Shown piece after piece: positions 25,054 to 34,952 of a stretch of 64,000 nt of DNA (positions are counted from its first letter, which is position 1; the number at the start of each line of letters is the position of its first letter). Origin of the DNA: Verrucomicrobiota bacterium (lineage in GTDB: Bacteria > Verrucomicrobiota > Verrucomicrobiia > Chthoniobacterales > Terrimicrobiaceae); assembly GCA_026398275.1 (NCBI GenBank), contig JAPLTF010000017.1, positions 62,001 to 126,000 of the forward strand, written 5' to 3'. The notes beneath the pieces were generated by a model, which was not told the DNA's origin, ran no database searches, and was given only the letters and a program-made list of their open reading frames with translations. The translations under genes and the position numbers were made by a program.

Positions 25054-26996
25054 TTGAGGAGTCTGTCTCTGATATCTTCGGGAAGCTTGGACGTCGAGAT
25101 CCAGGATTTTGCGGTGGTCGGGTCCTGGCGGATCCAGTCGCGGGCGATATTTTCCGTCTGGCGCATGCGATCTTTTTCATCAGTGATTCCGGCCACCCAG
25201 GTGAGGGCGGCCTCGGGGTCTTCCTGCGCGATTTTTCTGGAGAGCGAGCGGAGGGCTCCGTCCTTGGACGGGCCCGAAGGCTGTTTGTCCAGCCAGGCGG
25301 CGGCGGACTCAGAGTCCTTGGACGCCCAGTTGGCGACGACGGTCTCCATGGGAGCGGCGCGCTCGGATTCCGGCATGGCGGCCACGAATTTGGCCGCGGC
25401 CTCGGGAGCAAAGCTTGCCCACTGGGAAACGACGGAACGGACGGCGTCCGAGCGCTCGGAGGGATCGGCGAGGGAGGCCGACCATTTGAGCGCGGAGTCG
25501 GGAGCGGTCCTGCCCCAGCCTGAGGCAACGGCCTGCAGGGCTCCCTTGCGGTCTTCGGCGGTCAGGCTGGCAAGAGCGCGGGTTGCCGCCTGCGGGTCGT
25601 CCCCGCTCCACGTCGAGAAGACGGATCGCAGGCTGTTCGCGCGGGCCTCGCCCGCCGGGAGGTTGCGGGCCCAGTCGAAGACCTCCTGCTTGTTTGTTGT
25701 GAAAGACATCCACTGCGAGGCGACCTGGCTGGCGACGCTGGAGAAGGCGCGGCCGGGGGGGAGTTCCATGGCGGCGGCGGCGGCGGCGGACGGATTTTCC
25801 CTGGCCCAGCTGGCGAAGATGCCGGAAACAGCCTGCTGGAACGTATCGCCCGGCGGCACATGCTCCAGCACGGCCTGGAGGAGGACCTTCCGGTTGGCAT
25901 TCTGGTTCTGGCTGAGGTTCTGGAGGATATTTCCGCGGAGCCCCGGATCATCGACCGAGATCGCATAGTTGAGGGCGGCGGGAAAATCCGTTCCCGCCCA
26001 GGCATTGATGGCGATGGCGATGGCCGAGCTCCGCTGGGCTGTTTCGCCGATGGTCAGCGCGGCCTTGAGGGCGGCCTGGGGATCGCTCTGCGACCAGCTT
26101 TGAATGACTTGAACGCGAGGGTCGGAGAAGCCGCTCCCGGAAGTCGATGCCGGCAGGCTGGAGGCATAGGCCCATGCGGCCTGCGGGTCCTGCTGGGCCA
26201 AAGTCGAGACCAGAGCCATGCGGGCCTGATCGGCCTGGCGTCCGCTCAGGCGGGCGACGGCAGCCTTCGCGGCTTCCGGGTCCTTCCGTCCCCACTGGTT
26301 GAAAATCATATACATCGAGGAGTCGCCCTCGCTTCCGGGGGATGCCGTCACGAGCGCCAGAGCGCGCTGCGGGTCTTTCTGGGCAAGGCTGGAGATCGCC
26401 ATCGAGCGGATCTGCATTTTGAGCTGGGGCTCGGTGAGCGAGTCCGCAAGGGCGAGCGCCCGGGTGGGGTCCTTCCCTGCGATGGATGAGATGACCGCCA
26501 TCACTGCATTCTGCCGCATGCCCGGCTGCTTGATCCCGATCGCAAGGTTCCAGGCCCCCTGCGGATCGGATTCCGAATACGCGCCGAGAACCAGGAACAG
26601 GCCAGTCTCGCGGCCGGCCGGAGAATTTCCGGCGCACATCTCCGCGGCGATGGCCGGAAGGTCGGAGGCTTTCAGGCGCTCCTGCAAATCGGCATATTTC
26701 TTCATGGAATTCATGCCACCGAATCCGCCGGACTCCAGGCTGGCCAGCTCGGCGCGGAGGGTGGCGGCTGTGAGGGGTTCGCGCTTTTCAGATTTGGGAT
26801 CGGATTTGGGGTCCAGCTTTTGGTCCGGGGCACCGGGAATGGATTCCTGGCCGGAGACGATCACGCGCTCCTCCGAGGAGGAAGCCACCGGAGAAGCGGC
26901 TGAGGGAACAGACGACCTGCCGAGGAAGTATCCGGCTCCGCCCCCGGCCAAGCCGGCAAGAAGAGCGACGATGAGAGTCGTTGCGTATTTTTTCAT
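25050..26996 (-). CDS. Exported helical-repeat protein (648 aa, DPxAA repeats)
   Basis: The protein starts with a membrane anchor or signal (ATTLIVALLAGLAGGGAGYFL) and an acidic linker. From about residue 130 it is built of some 13-15 degenerate repeats of 33-40 residues. Each centres on a pattern like W-A-x-x-DP-x-AA-x-x-W, for example WGRKDPEAAKAAVARL, SWSQSDPQAALKAAL, WSGDDPQAATRALASL and NWASKDSESAAAWLDKQ. The array should form an alpha solenoid in the periplasm. It overlaps meaB and the carbonic anhydrase gene by four bases each. No enzymatic motif is visible and the function is unknown. Confidence 0.8.
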   Translation of the reverse strand: MKKYATTLIVALLAGLAGGGAGYFLGRSSVPSAASPVASSSEERVIVSGQESIPGAPDQKLDPKSDPKSEKREPLTAATLRAELASLESGGFGGMNSMKKYADLQERLKASDLPAIAAEMCAGNSPAGRETGLFLVLGAYSESDPQGAWNLAIGIKQPGMRQNAVMAVISSIAGKDPTRALALADSLTEPQLKMQIRSMAISSLAQKDPQRALALVTASPGSEGDSSMYMIFNQWGRKDPEAAKAAVARLSGRQADQARMALVSTLAQQDPQAAWAYASSLPASTSGSGFSDPRVQVIQSWSQSDPQAALKAALTIGETAQRSSAIAIAINAWAGTDFPAALNYAISVDDPGLRGNILQNLSQNQNANRKVLLQAVLEHVPPGDTFQQAVSGIFASWARENPSAAAAAAMELPPGRAFSSVASQVASQWMSFTTNKQEVFDWARNLPAGEARANSLRSVFSTWSGDDPQAATRALASLTAEDRKGALQAVASGWGRTAPDSALKWSASLADPSERSDAVRSVVSQWASFAPEAAAKFVAAMPESERAAPMETVVANWASKDSESAAAWLDKQPSGPSKDGALRSLSRKIAQEDPEAALTWVAGITDEKDRMRQTENIARDWIRQDPTTAKSWISTSKLPEDIRDRLLK

Positions 26997-28102
26997 AGGG
27001 GAGGAAGGCCGACACCGCCAAGCAACTCCTCGGCGGCCAGAGACGGGGCGAGTTGACCGGAGAGGATTTCCCGCTCAAGGCGGGCGGAAAGGCCGGCGAC
27101 GTGCGGATCGCTCAAAAACCGGACCCGCAGCTCCTGCTCGACGAGCGCCTGCCACCACGAGATCGCCTGCTCGCGGCGCCGCCGGTCAAAGTCCCCGTCC
27201 GCCTCGACATGCGCAAAATATTTATCCACCGCGCGCCAGACCTCCGCGATCCCGGTGCGGTCGACCGACGAGGCGGCGAGCACCGGCGGCTTCCATCCCT
27301 CGGTGGCCGGGCTCAGATAGTGCATGACGCGCTCGAACTCGAGACGCGTCGCCCCGGCACGGATCTTGTTTTCGCCATCCGCCTTGTTCACGAGCAGGAT
27401 GTCAGCGATTTCAAAAATCCCCTTTTTCATCCCCTGGAGCTCGTCCCCTGCACCGGCGATGAGGATGAGGAGAAAGCAATCGACCATCGCGCGCACAGCG
27501 ATTTCGCTCTGCCCGACGCCGACGGTTTCGATGAGGACGGCATCGAAGCCGGCCGCCTCGCACACCGCAATCGTCTCGCGGGTTTTTCGCGTCACGCCCC
27601 CGAGAGCGCCGCCCGATGGGGAGGGCCGGATGAAGCACTCGTCCCGGCGCGACAGCGTCTCCATGCGGGTTTTGTCCCCGAGGATGCTGCCGCGCGTGAG
27701 CGAACTGCTCGGATCCACGGCCAGCACGGCGACCTTGCGCCCCGCGTCACAAAGATGATTTCCCAGCGCCTCGATGAACGTGCTTTTCCCGGCTCCCGGG
27801 ACACCGGAAATTCCGACCCTGTGGGCGAAGCCCGGGCGCTCGCCGATCCGGCGGAGGATCTCGCGGGCCAGCGGGCGGTGGGCGGGAGCGTTGCTCTCCA
27901 CCAGCGTGATCGCGCGGGAAACCATCGCCAGCTCCCCGGCAAAAATGCCTGCGACCAATTCCTCGACTCCCGGAGATCGGCGGGTGCGGGAAACAGCGGG
28001 TGAAATCCGGGAAGGCTGGCTGATCCCCGGCATGACCGAGGTCGTAAACTCCCCGCCCCCCTCTTCGGGAACCCACGGCGGACGTTGCAAACTCTCAGAC
28101 AT
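26993..28102 (-). CDS. meaB: Methylmalonyl-CoA mutase-associated GTPase MeaB
   Basis: This 369-residue G3E-type GTPase protects and reloads B12-dependent methylmalonyl-CoA mutase. The P-loop is GVPGAGKST, followed by LAVDPSSSLTRGSILGDKTRM, the ETVGVGQSE switch and the NKAD specificity motif. The C-terminal dimerisation region is present. The start at 28102 gives about 35 residues more than usual, so a downstream ATG at 28033 is possible. The mutase is not in the window. With the epimerase and decarboxylase it supports a succinate-propionate pathway. Confidence 0.93.
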   Translation of the reverse strand: MSESLQRPPWVPEEGGGEFTTSVMPGISQPSRISPAVSRTRRSPGVEELVAGIFAGELAMVSRAITLVESNAPAHRPLAREILRRIGERPGFAHRVGISGVPGAGKSTFIEALGNHLCDAGRKVAVLAVDPSSSLTRGSILGDKTRMETLSRRDECFIRPSPSGGALGGVTRKTRETIAVCEAAGFDAVLIETVGVGQSEIAVRAMVDCFLLILIAGAGDELQGMKKGIFEIADILLVNKADGENKIRAGATRLEFERVMHYLSPATEGWKPPVLAASSVDRTGIAEVWRAVDKYFAHVEADGDFDRRRREQAISWWQALVEQELRVRFLSDPHVAGLSARLEREILSGQLAPSLAAEELLGGVGLPPL

Positions 28103-28214
28103 CCCCCTGAAATACATCCTCCCCACCCATCGCGTCAACCGTGCCTCCGCCGCACGGAAAATTCTGCAAAACTTCCGGCACCGGGCGATTGACTCCGCCG
28201 CGGCATCGCGCACT

Positions 28215-30506
28215 ATGTCGCACCTTTTTCTCCAAAACATGATCGAGCAACACATCGTCAAAATCACGAAGGAACTGAACCTCCAACCCCGACAGGTCGC
28301 GGCCACCGCCGTCCTGCTGGAGGAGGGCGGAACCGTGCCCTTCATCGCCCGATACCGCAAGGAGCGGACGGGGGAGCTGGATGAGGTCCAGATCACCGCG
28401 ATCCGCGACCGGCTCGAACAGCTCGGCGAGCTCGACAAGCGCCGCGAGTCCATCCTCACGTCCCTCGAAGAGCGCAAGCTGCTCAGCGACGAGCTGAAAA
28501 CCAAGATCGCCGCAGTCGAGACGCTGACCGCGCTCGAGGACATCTATCTGCCGTTCCGCCCGAAGAAGCGCACAAAGGCGACGATCGCCAAGGAACGCGG
28601 GCTCGAGCCGCTCGCGGAGATTCTCTGGGCGCAGAACGCGGCCACGGATCCGGACGCGGAGGCTGCGGCATTTGTGGATGCAGAAAAAGAAGTTCCCGAC
28701 GCCGCTGCCGCGCTGGCCGGAGCCCGCGACATCCTGGCTGAGCGGATCAACGACGATGCAGCCGCCCGCGCCAAACTCCGCACGCTCTATCTCACGAAGG
28801 GCGTCATCAAATCGAAGGTCGCCTTCGGAAAAGAGGAGGAGGGCGCGAAATTCAAGGACTACTTCGATTGGAGCGAGCCGGCCGCCAATTCGCCGTCCCA
28901 CCGGATCCTGGCGATCCGCCGCGGCGAGGCGGAGGGATTTCTGTATTCCCGGCTCACCCCGCCCGAGGACGAGGCGGTCGCGATCCTGGACTCGCAATTT
29001 GTCGCAGGCAAATCCCCCGCGTCCCAGCAGGTCCGGCTCGCCGTGGAGGATTGCTACAAGCGGCTGCTCGGGTTCGCGATGGAGGCCGAGGCGCGGATGT
29101 TTTTCAAAAAGAAGGCCGACGAGGAGGCGATCCGGGTCTTTGCCGAAAACCTGCGCGAGCTGCTCCTCGCGTCCCCGCTGGGCCAAAAGAACATGATGGC
29201 GATCGATCCCGGATTCCGGACCGGCTGCAAAATCGCGGTTCTGGACCGCCAGGGAAAGCTTCTCTACCACGATGTCATCTATCCGGAGAAGAGCGCCCGC
29301 GAGCAGCTCGAAGCTGCGGAGTTCCTGCATTCGGTCACGAAAAAATACCAGATCGAAGCGATCGCGATCGGGAACGGGACCGCCTCGCGCGAGACCGAGG
29401 CTTTCGTCAACAAATGCAAGCTGCCGGGCGCGATTCCGGTCGTCGTGGTCAACGAATCCGGAGCCTCGATCTACTCGGCCTCCGACGTGGCGCGCGAAGA
29501 ATTCCCCGACCTCGATCTCACGGTCCGAGGGGCGGTCTCGATCGGACGCCGGCTCATGGACCCGCTGGCCGAGCTGGTGAAGCTCGATCCGAAATCCATC
29601 GGCGTCGGCCAATACCAGCACGACGTGGACCAGAACGCGCTGCGCCGCTCGCTCGACGACACGGTCATCTCGTGCGTGAACAGCGTGGGCGTCGAACTCA
29701 ACACCGCCAGTAAGAATCTCCTCGGCTACGTTTCCGGGCTGAATTCCCGCACCGCAGCGAGCATCGTCGAGCACCGCGACAAGAACGGACCGTTCGCGTC
29801 CCGCAACGAGCTTCTCAAGGTCGCCGGGCTCGGCCCCAAAGCCTACGAGCAGGCCGCCGGATTCCTCCGCATCCGCGATGGATCAAATCCGCTCGATGCC
29901 AGCGCGGTCCACCCCGAACGCTATCCACTCCTCGACACCATCGCGCAGGATCTCGGCTGCGGCGTGACGGATCTCCTCCGCGACGGCGCGCTGCGGAACA
30001 GGATCGTTCCAAAAAAATATGTCACCGACGAGGTCGGGCTCCCGACTCTCACCGATATCCTTCAAGAACTCGCCAAGCCCGGACGCGACCCTCGCCAGAA
30101 ATTTGAGGTCTTCCAATTCGCCGAGGGCGTGGAAAAAATGGAGCAGCTCGAACCCGGAATGAAGCTTCCGGGGATCGTGACCAACGTGACCGCCTTCGGG
30201 GCGTTTGTGGACATCGGCGTCCACCAGGACGGGCTCGTTCACATCAGCCAGCTCTCGGACCAGTTTGTCAAAAACCCCTCGGACGTCGTGAAAGTCGGCC
30301 AGCGAGTCCAAGTCACAGTTCAAGAGGTGGATCTCGCCCGCAAGCGGATCGCCCTCTCGATGAAAACCAAGGTCGACCTCGTCCGGGTCAAGCCCGGCGA
30401 ACGACGAAACGAAGGCAACGCCCGCGACGTGCAACGGCACGGCGGCGGAAAATCCCAGGCTCCGCAGGTGGACTGGTTCACTGCGGCGATGAACAAAAAA
30501 AACTAA
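28215..30506 (+). CDS. tex: Tex-family S1 RNA-binding protein
   Basis: This 763-residue multidomain protein has the Tex order: N-terminal helix-turn-helix region (ELNLQPRQVAATAVLLEEGGT), the FIARYRKE motif, a YqgF-like nuclease-fold domain (AIDPGFRTGCKIAVLD), helix-hairpin-helix repeats (LNSRTAASIVEHRD) and a C-terminal S1 domain (TNVTAFGAFVDIGVHQDGLV). It acts in transcription and RNA turnover. An in-frame ATG at 28239 is an alternative start. Its end overlaps the convergent SDR gene by four bases. Confidence 0.94.
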   Translation: MSHLFLQNMIEQHIVKITKELNLQPRQVAATAVLLEEGGTVPFIARYRKERTGELDEVQITAIRDRLEQLGELDKRRESILTSLEERKLLSDELKTKIAAVETLTALEDIYLPFRPKKRTKATIAKERGLEPLAEILWAQNAATDPDAEAAAFVDAEKEVPDAAAALAGARDILAERINDDAAARAKLRTLYLTKGVIKSKVAFGKEEEGAKFKDYFDWSEPAANSPSHRILAIRRGEAEGFLYSRLTPPEDEAVAILDSQFVAGKSPASQQVRLAVEDCYKRLLGFAMEAEARMFFKKKADEEAIRVFAENLRELLLASPLGQKNMMAIDPGFRTGCKIAVLDRQGKLLYHDVIYPEKSAREQLEAAEFLHSVTKKYQIEAIAIGNGTASRETEAFVNKCKLPGAIPVVVVNESGASIYSASDVAREEFPDLDLTVRGAVSIGRRLMDPLAELVKLDPKSIGVGQYQHDVDQNALRRSLDDTVISCVNSVGVELNTASKNLLGYVSGLNSRTAASIVEHRDKNGPFASRNELLKVAGLGPKAYEQAAGFLRIRDGSNPLDASAVHPERYPLLDTIAQDLGCGVTDLLRDGALRNRIVPKKYVTDEVGLPTLTDILQELAKPGRDPRQKFEVFQFAEGVEKMEQLEPGMKLPGIVTNVTAFGAFVDIGVHQDGLVHISQLSDQFVKNPSDVVKVGQRVQVTVQEVDLARKRIALSMKTKVDLVRVKPGERRNEGNARDVQRHGGGKSQAPQVDWFTAAMNKKN

Positions 30507-31477
30507 AGACTTCCCCGGTCCTGAAAATACCGGCAGGCGGAGAGCAGCGCCTCGTCGAGAGGGATGGATGGGGTCCATCCGCTCAACCGCCGGAAGGCCG
30601 AGGGATCGACGACCCAGCGGTCGGGCCAGATCTCGCGGGCGCGGTCGCAGGTCAGACTCGGCGTCGCCGCGCGGAGTGCGGGAATGGCGTCGACAACCGC
30701 GGCCATCAGTCGCACGAGCGGCAGCGGCACAGGAAGCGTGATCCCGTTTCCTTCTACTGCACGCGCGGCCGACGAAATGAGCTCATAATCGGAAACCGGC
30801 CGGTCGGATCCGATATAAAACGGGCCGGGCTCTCCAAGCTCGAACGCCGCATGGATCGCGCCGACAACGTCCTCCACGGCCAAATAGCTGAACTCCTTGC
30901 GCCGGAGTCCGGGCTTGGTCCGGACCAGTCCGCGCGCCATTTTAAAAAGCGGCAGGGTCGCCGTGTCGCGCGCTCCGAGGATCATGGGCGGGCGAAGGAT
31001 CGTGATCGGGCGGTCGGGGAGTTCCCGCGCGATCGCGCGCTCGAGGGCCAGCTTGGATTCCCCATACCATGTGACCGGCGAATCGGGATCCTGCTCAGAC
31101 CGCGCCGCGCGGCCGTTTGGTGTTGGGCCTCCGGCGGATTGGGACGAGAGGACAACAGTCCGGCAACCGGGCGGGAGCGCACGAAGGACACGCATTGTCC
31201 AATCCACGTTGGTTTCAAAATATTCGTTGCGGGTGCGTGCGAAGAGCACCCCGGCCCCAAGGACCGCGTGAGTCGGAGACAGGGCCGGCCATTCCGCAGG
31301 GTCTGTCGGAAGCGGCGTAACGGCAGTGCGCGGAATCCCATCCTGCTCCATGCAGCGGAAAAGTTTTTCCGGACTGCGGACGGGGGCCAGCACTGGCACA
31401 CGTTCGCGGACGGCGCTGGTCAGGAGGTTCCTCCCGACAAACCCCGTGGCTCCGGTGACAAGCAGCGATTCCATCAT
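30503..31477 (-). CDS. NAD-dependent epimerase/dehydratase (extended SDR)
   Basis: This 324-residue extended short-chain dehydrogenase has the NAD-binding motif TGATGFVG near residue 8, the catalytic WYGESK (YxxxK) and an upstream serine (LSSQSAG). The substrate, probably a nucleotide sugar or a sterol/dihydroflavonol-like compound, cannot be read from sequence. It is convergent with tex. Upstream a short possible frame (31477-31719) overlaps its start. Confidence 0.85.
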   Translation of the reverse strand: MMESLLVTGATGFVGRNLLTSAVRERVPVLAPVRSPEKLFRCMEQDGIPRTAVTPLPTDPAEWPALSPTHAVLGAGVLFARTRNEYFETNVDWTMRVLRALPPGCRTVVLSSQSAGGPTPNGRAARSEQDPDSPVTWYGESKLALERAIARELPDRPITILRPPMILGARDTATLPLFKMARGLVRTKPGLRRKEFSYLAVEDVVGAIHAAFELGEPGPFYIGSDRPVSDYELISSAARAVEGNGITLPVPLPLVRLMAAVVDAIPALRAATPSLTCDRAREIWPDRWVVDPSAFRRLSGWTPSIPLDEALLSACRYFQDRGSL

Positions 31478-31719
31478 TAAGGCGTAAACCGACGCGGATC
31501 AGGCCACGAGTCAAAAAAATTCTTGGCTTCGCCGCCCTTGCGTTCCGGGCCGCGCTGTGATACGGGTCGGGCATGGTTGATTTCGCAGGCCATTTTGTTT
31601 TGGACGCGCGACTCGGGCTGCTCCCGGGGCGGCTTCTTGCGTCCATCCTTCTCTAACCCTGCGGCAAAGCTGACCCGGCGAAGGCGGCTCCCGCCGCCAA
31701 GATCGCAGTTCTTCGCCAT
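31477..31719 (-). CDS. Possible 80-aa hypothetical protein upstream of the SDR gene
   Basis: This open frame fills most of the 256-base gap between the SDR and leuA. It reads MAKNCDLGGGSRLRRVSF and onwards to SWPDPRRFTP, is basic, and matches no family I know. Two points favour it: its TAA overlaps the SDR start (TAATG), and its third codon positions are moderately GC-rich. Against it are its short length, compositional bias and lack of a recognisable domain. It may be chance. Confidence 0.25.
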   Translation of the reverse strand: MAKNCDLGGGSRLRRVSFAAGLEKDGRKKPPREQPESRVQNKMACEINHARPVSQRGPERKGGEAKNFFDSWPDPRRFTP

Positions 31720-31733
31720 CCCACATCACCATT

Positions 31734-33284
31734 ATGTCAGACCAAATCATCATTTTCGACACCACGCTGCGCGACGGGGAACAATGCCCGGGAGCGAGCA
31801 TGAACCTGCGGGAAAAAATGGAGGTCGCCCGCCAGCTCGCCCGCGTGAACGTGGACGTGATCGAGGCCGGGTTCCCGATCATCAGCGACGGCGACTTTGA
31901 AGCCGTTCAGACGATCGCCACAGAGATCAAGGGCCCGATCATCTGCGGGCTGGCGCGCTGCGTGCCGAAGGACATCGAAGCGGCCGCCGCTGCCGTCAAG
32001 CCGGCTGGCGAGCGCGGCCGCGTGCATGTCTTCCTGGCCACCTCGGCGATCCATCGCGAATTCAAGCTGAAGAAGGCGATGGATGAGATCATCCGCCTGG
32101 CGCGAGAGGGCGTGACGCTGGCGAAATCTCTGGCGCGAGACATCGAATTCTCGCCCGAGGACGGCTCGCGCACGGAACCGGAATTCCTTGCCCGCGTGGT
32201 CCAGGCCGCGATCGAGTCCGGAGCGACAACGATCAACATCCCCGACACGGTCGGCTTCGCGGTGCCCGAACAATACGCCGCGCTGATCTCGTATCTGCGC
32301 TCGAACGTAAAGAGCATCGACGACGCGGTCCTGAGCGTACACTGCCACGACGACCTGGGGCTCGCGGTCGCGAACTCGCTGGCCGCCGTCAAAGCCGGCG
32401 CACGGCAAGTCGAGGGAACGTTCAACGGGATCGGAGAGCGCGCGGGAAACTGCGCCCTGGAAGAAGTCGTCATGGCGATCAAGACGCGCCCGGATTTTTT
32501 TGGAACCCTCCACACAAAGATCCAGACAAGAGAAATTTTGAAGACGTCCCGGATCGTGACCCGGATGAGCGGGCTCCACGTCGCGCGCAGCAAGGCGATC
32601 GTCGGCGAGAACGCGTTCGCTCACAGCTCGGGCATCCACCAGGACGGGATCCTGAAGAAGCGGGAGACCTACGAGATCATGGATCCCGAGGAGGTCGGCT
32701 GGGGCGGCACCGAGCTGCCGCTGACGAAACACAGCGGACGCCACGCGATGCTCGCCCGACTGGATCACCTGGGCTTCAAGCTCACCGAGCAGGAAACCGG
32801 CGCGGTCTTCGAGCGGTTCAAGGAAATCGGCGACAAGAAAAAGTTTGTCTACGACGACGACCTGGCGGCTTTGGTCGAGGATTCGATGTCGGTCGCGAAG
32901 GAAACGTTCACGCTCGACTACATCCATGTCACGAGCGGATCGACCACGATCCCGACCGCAACCGTCCGGCTGAAAACCGCCGGAGAAACCCGGCAGGACT
33001 CGAGCCCCGGCAACGGCGCGGTGGACGCCGCCATGCAGGCCATCGACCGGATCGTCAACCGCAAGGGCCACCTCGCGGAATACCGCGTCGAGGCGGTCAC
33101 GCAAGGGCGCGACTCGCTGGGCGAAGTGACACTCAAGGTGGATTTCGGCGACGGCGAGATCATCACCGGAAAAGGTGCCAGCACCGACGTCATCGAGGCC
33201 AGCGCCCGCGCCTACGTCAATGCCGTGAACCGCAAAGAACTGGCCACCCAGCGCAGCAGGGAACTCGCGAACCCGCCGCTCTGA
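31734..33284 (+). CDS. leuA: 2-isopropylmalate synthase
   Basis: LeuA carries out the first committed step of leucine synthesis, condensing acetyl-CoA with 2-oxoisovalerate. The N-terminal TIM-barrel signature (FDTTLRDGEQCPGASM) and the metal-binding HCHDDLG-type block (SVHCHDDLGLAVANS) are clear. The C-terminal allosteric domain (from about residue 390) is present, so feedback inhibition by leucine is expected. At 516 residues it has the normal length. No other leu genes are adjacent. Confidence 0.95.
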   Translation: MSDQIIIFDTTLRDGEQCPGASMNLREKMEVARQLARVNVDVIEAGFPIISDGDFEAVQTIATEIKGPIICGLARCVPKDIEAAAAAVKPAGERGRVHVFLATSAIHREFKLKKAMDEIIRLAREGVTLAKSLARDIEFSPEDGSRTEPEFLARVVQAAIESGATTINIPDTVGFAVPEQYAALISYLRSNVKSIDDAVLSVHCHDDLGLAVANSLAAVKAGARQVEGTFNGIGERAGNCALEEVVMAIKTRPDFFGTLHTKIQTREILKTSRIVTRMSGLHVARSKAIVGENAFAHSSGIHQDGILKKRETYEIMDPEEVGWGGTELPLTKHSGRHAMLARLDHLGFKLTEQETGAVFERFKEIGDKKKFVYDDDLAALVEDSMSVAKETFTLDYIHVTSGSTTIPTATVRLKTAGETRQDSSPGNGAVDAAMQAIDRIVNRKGHLAEYRVEAVTQGRDSLGEVTLKVDFGDGEIITGKGASTDVIEASARAYVNAVNRKELATQRSRELANPPL

Positions 33285-33323
33285 CCCAATCACGCTTGCA
33301 AAGCGCGGGAGGTCCGCGCGAGG

Positions 33324-34913
33324 ATGGCGGACATGTCGATGTCCCCCCTGAACAGCCTCATCTTAGGGCTGGGCTTGTTTTTTCTCGGGCTTCAGCTTGT
33401 GGGGCAGAACCTGCGGCAACTGAGCGGCGGGGGCTTCCGGAACCTCGTAAAATCCGCGACGCACACGCCGGTGCTGGCGGCCCTGCTCGGGCTGGTGGCG
33501 GGCGCGCTCATGCAAAGCGCGACGGCGGTGACGTTCATTCTGGTGAGCATGGTGGGCAGCGGGCTGATCCAGACATCCGCCGCGCGGATCGTGGTTGTGT
33601 GGTGCAATGTCGGGCTCACCGCACTGGCGTTCCTCGCGGCGGTGAACATCCACCCGTTCGTCGCCTGCCTCGTCGGCGGGGCCGGGATTTTCATGGGTTC
33701 GGTGCGCGCGAAGCCCTGGAACACGATCGCCGGCGCGCTGCTCGGCGTGGGGATGATTCTCTTTGCGCTCAGTGAAATGGGAGCCGGAGCCGCGCCGCTC
33801 AAGAATGAGGCGTGGTTTCACACCGGCCTCGATGCCGCGCTCGGATGTTCGGGGCTGGCGTTTGTGTGCGGCATCGCGGCGGCCGCCATCCTGCAGTCGA
33901 ATACCGGCGCCGCGATGCTTGTGATCACGCTGGCGGGGGCAGGCGCGATTCCGGTTTCGCAGGCCATGCCGGTGATCTACGGCACGAACCTGGGGGCGAT
34001 TGTCCTCCGGCTTTTTCTCTCGGTCGGCATGAGGGGCGATGCCCTGCGACTGGTCCGGATGGAGGATCTTTTCTGCGCGGTGAGCGGGGTGCTGATGATG
34101 GCACTTTTCTATCTTGAAGCGGCGGGCATCCCGCTTGTCGGGGCCCTGCTGCGGGGCGTGAGCGGCGGGCCTTCGGTCCAGCTCGCCTTCGTTTTTCTTC
34201 TTTCCAATCTTCTGCCCGCGATCGTGCTGACGCCGCTGCTGCCGACCTGCTCACGTCTCCTGAAAAGATTCTGGCCGAACGATCCGACTCCGCAAGCCGG
34301 CGCCCCGGCCTTTCTGACCACCCAGGCTCTTGCGGATCCGGCCTCGGCGCTCGACCTTCTTCCGAAGGAACTCGGACGCCTGCTCGCGGGAGTCGGCGTG
34401 GAATCGAGCGGACGCGAATCCCCGGATCCCGAGAGCCACACCTCGCCGGACTTCATTTCGCTGGCGGCCGCGATCGAAAATTTCTGCGTGCGCCTCGCCT
34501 CGGAGAGCTCGCTGGATGCCGGCCAGTCCCTGCGCGTCCAGCGGCTGCGCGCGTGGCTGCATACGATCCGCCACATCGGCGAGGCGGTCGGGGAATTTGC
34601 GGACACCTTCGCCTCGCTCCCGCCGGAGGACGGGAAGATCGCGGCGGGACTTCAAGGGTGGCTGAAAAGCGGGCTCGCCCTCTCAGCGCAGGCCACCTCC
34701 ACGCTCGATCAGGCGGACGTGAACAAATACCACGAGGAGAGCAAACACCACGGCTCGTCCGCAGAGGAAATCCGCACCAGGTTCACCTCGGACATCGAAA
34801 AGTGCAGCGCGCCGTCGAAGCCCGCGCTTGCGGCGCTGGGCGACGATTTTGACATCGCAGCGTGGCTGATCCACCGGCTTTCAAAGCTCGAATTGAAGGC
34901 CGGGGAGGGCTGA
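33324..34913 (+). CDS. Na/Pi-cotransporter family protein
   Basis: This 529-residue membrane protein of the PNaS (NptA/YjbB) family has two inverted transport repeats marked by MQSATAVTFIL and LQSNTGAAMLVI, which form the phosphate and sodium site. The last 190 or so residues (from about SALDLLPKELGRLL) are soluble and helical, resembling the PhoU-like regulatory domain of bacterial members. It starts 39 bases after leuA. Phosphate uptake or export cannot be separated by sequence. Confidence 0.9.
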   Translation: MADMSMSPLNSLILGLGLFFLGLQLVGQNLRQLSGGGFRNLVKSATHTPVLAALLGLVAGALMQSATAVTFILVSMVGSGLIQTSAARIVVVWCNVGLTALAFLAAVNIHPFVACLVGGAGIFMGSVRAKPWNTIAGALLGVGMILFALSEMGAGAAPLKNEAWFHTGLDAALGCSGLAFVCGIAAAAILQSNTGAAMLVITLAGAGAIPVSQAMPVIYGTNLGAIVLRLFLSVGMRGDALRLVRMEDLFCAVSGVLMMALFYLEAAGIPLVGALLRGVSGGPSVQLAFVFLLSNLLPAIVLTPLLPTCSRLLKRFWPNDPTPQAGAPAFLTTQALADPASALDLLPKELGRLLAGVGVESSGRESPDPESHTSPDFISLAAAIENFCVRLASESSLDAGQSLRVQRLRAWLHTIRHIGEAVGEFADTFASLPPEDGKIAAGLQGWLKSGLALSAQATSTLDQADVNKYHEESKHHGSSAEEIRTRFTSDIEKCSAPSKPALAALGDDFDIAAWLIHRLSKLELKAGEG

Positions 34914-34952
34914 GCGATTTTAAAAATGTCGTGCCCACACAAGCAACGTATT

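Noticed and set aside
28095-29774. A 559-codon minus-strand frame opposite tex
   Set aside because: It lies antisense to a Tex protein with full domain structure and has no recognisable motif.
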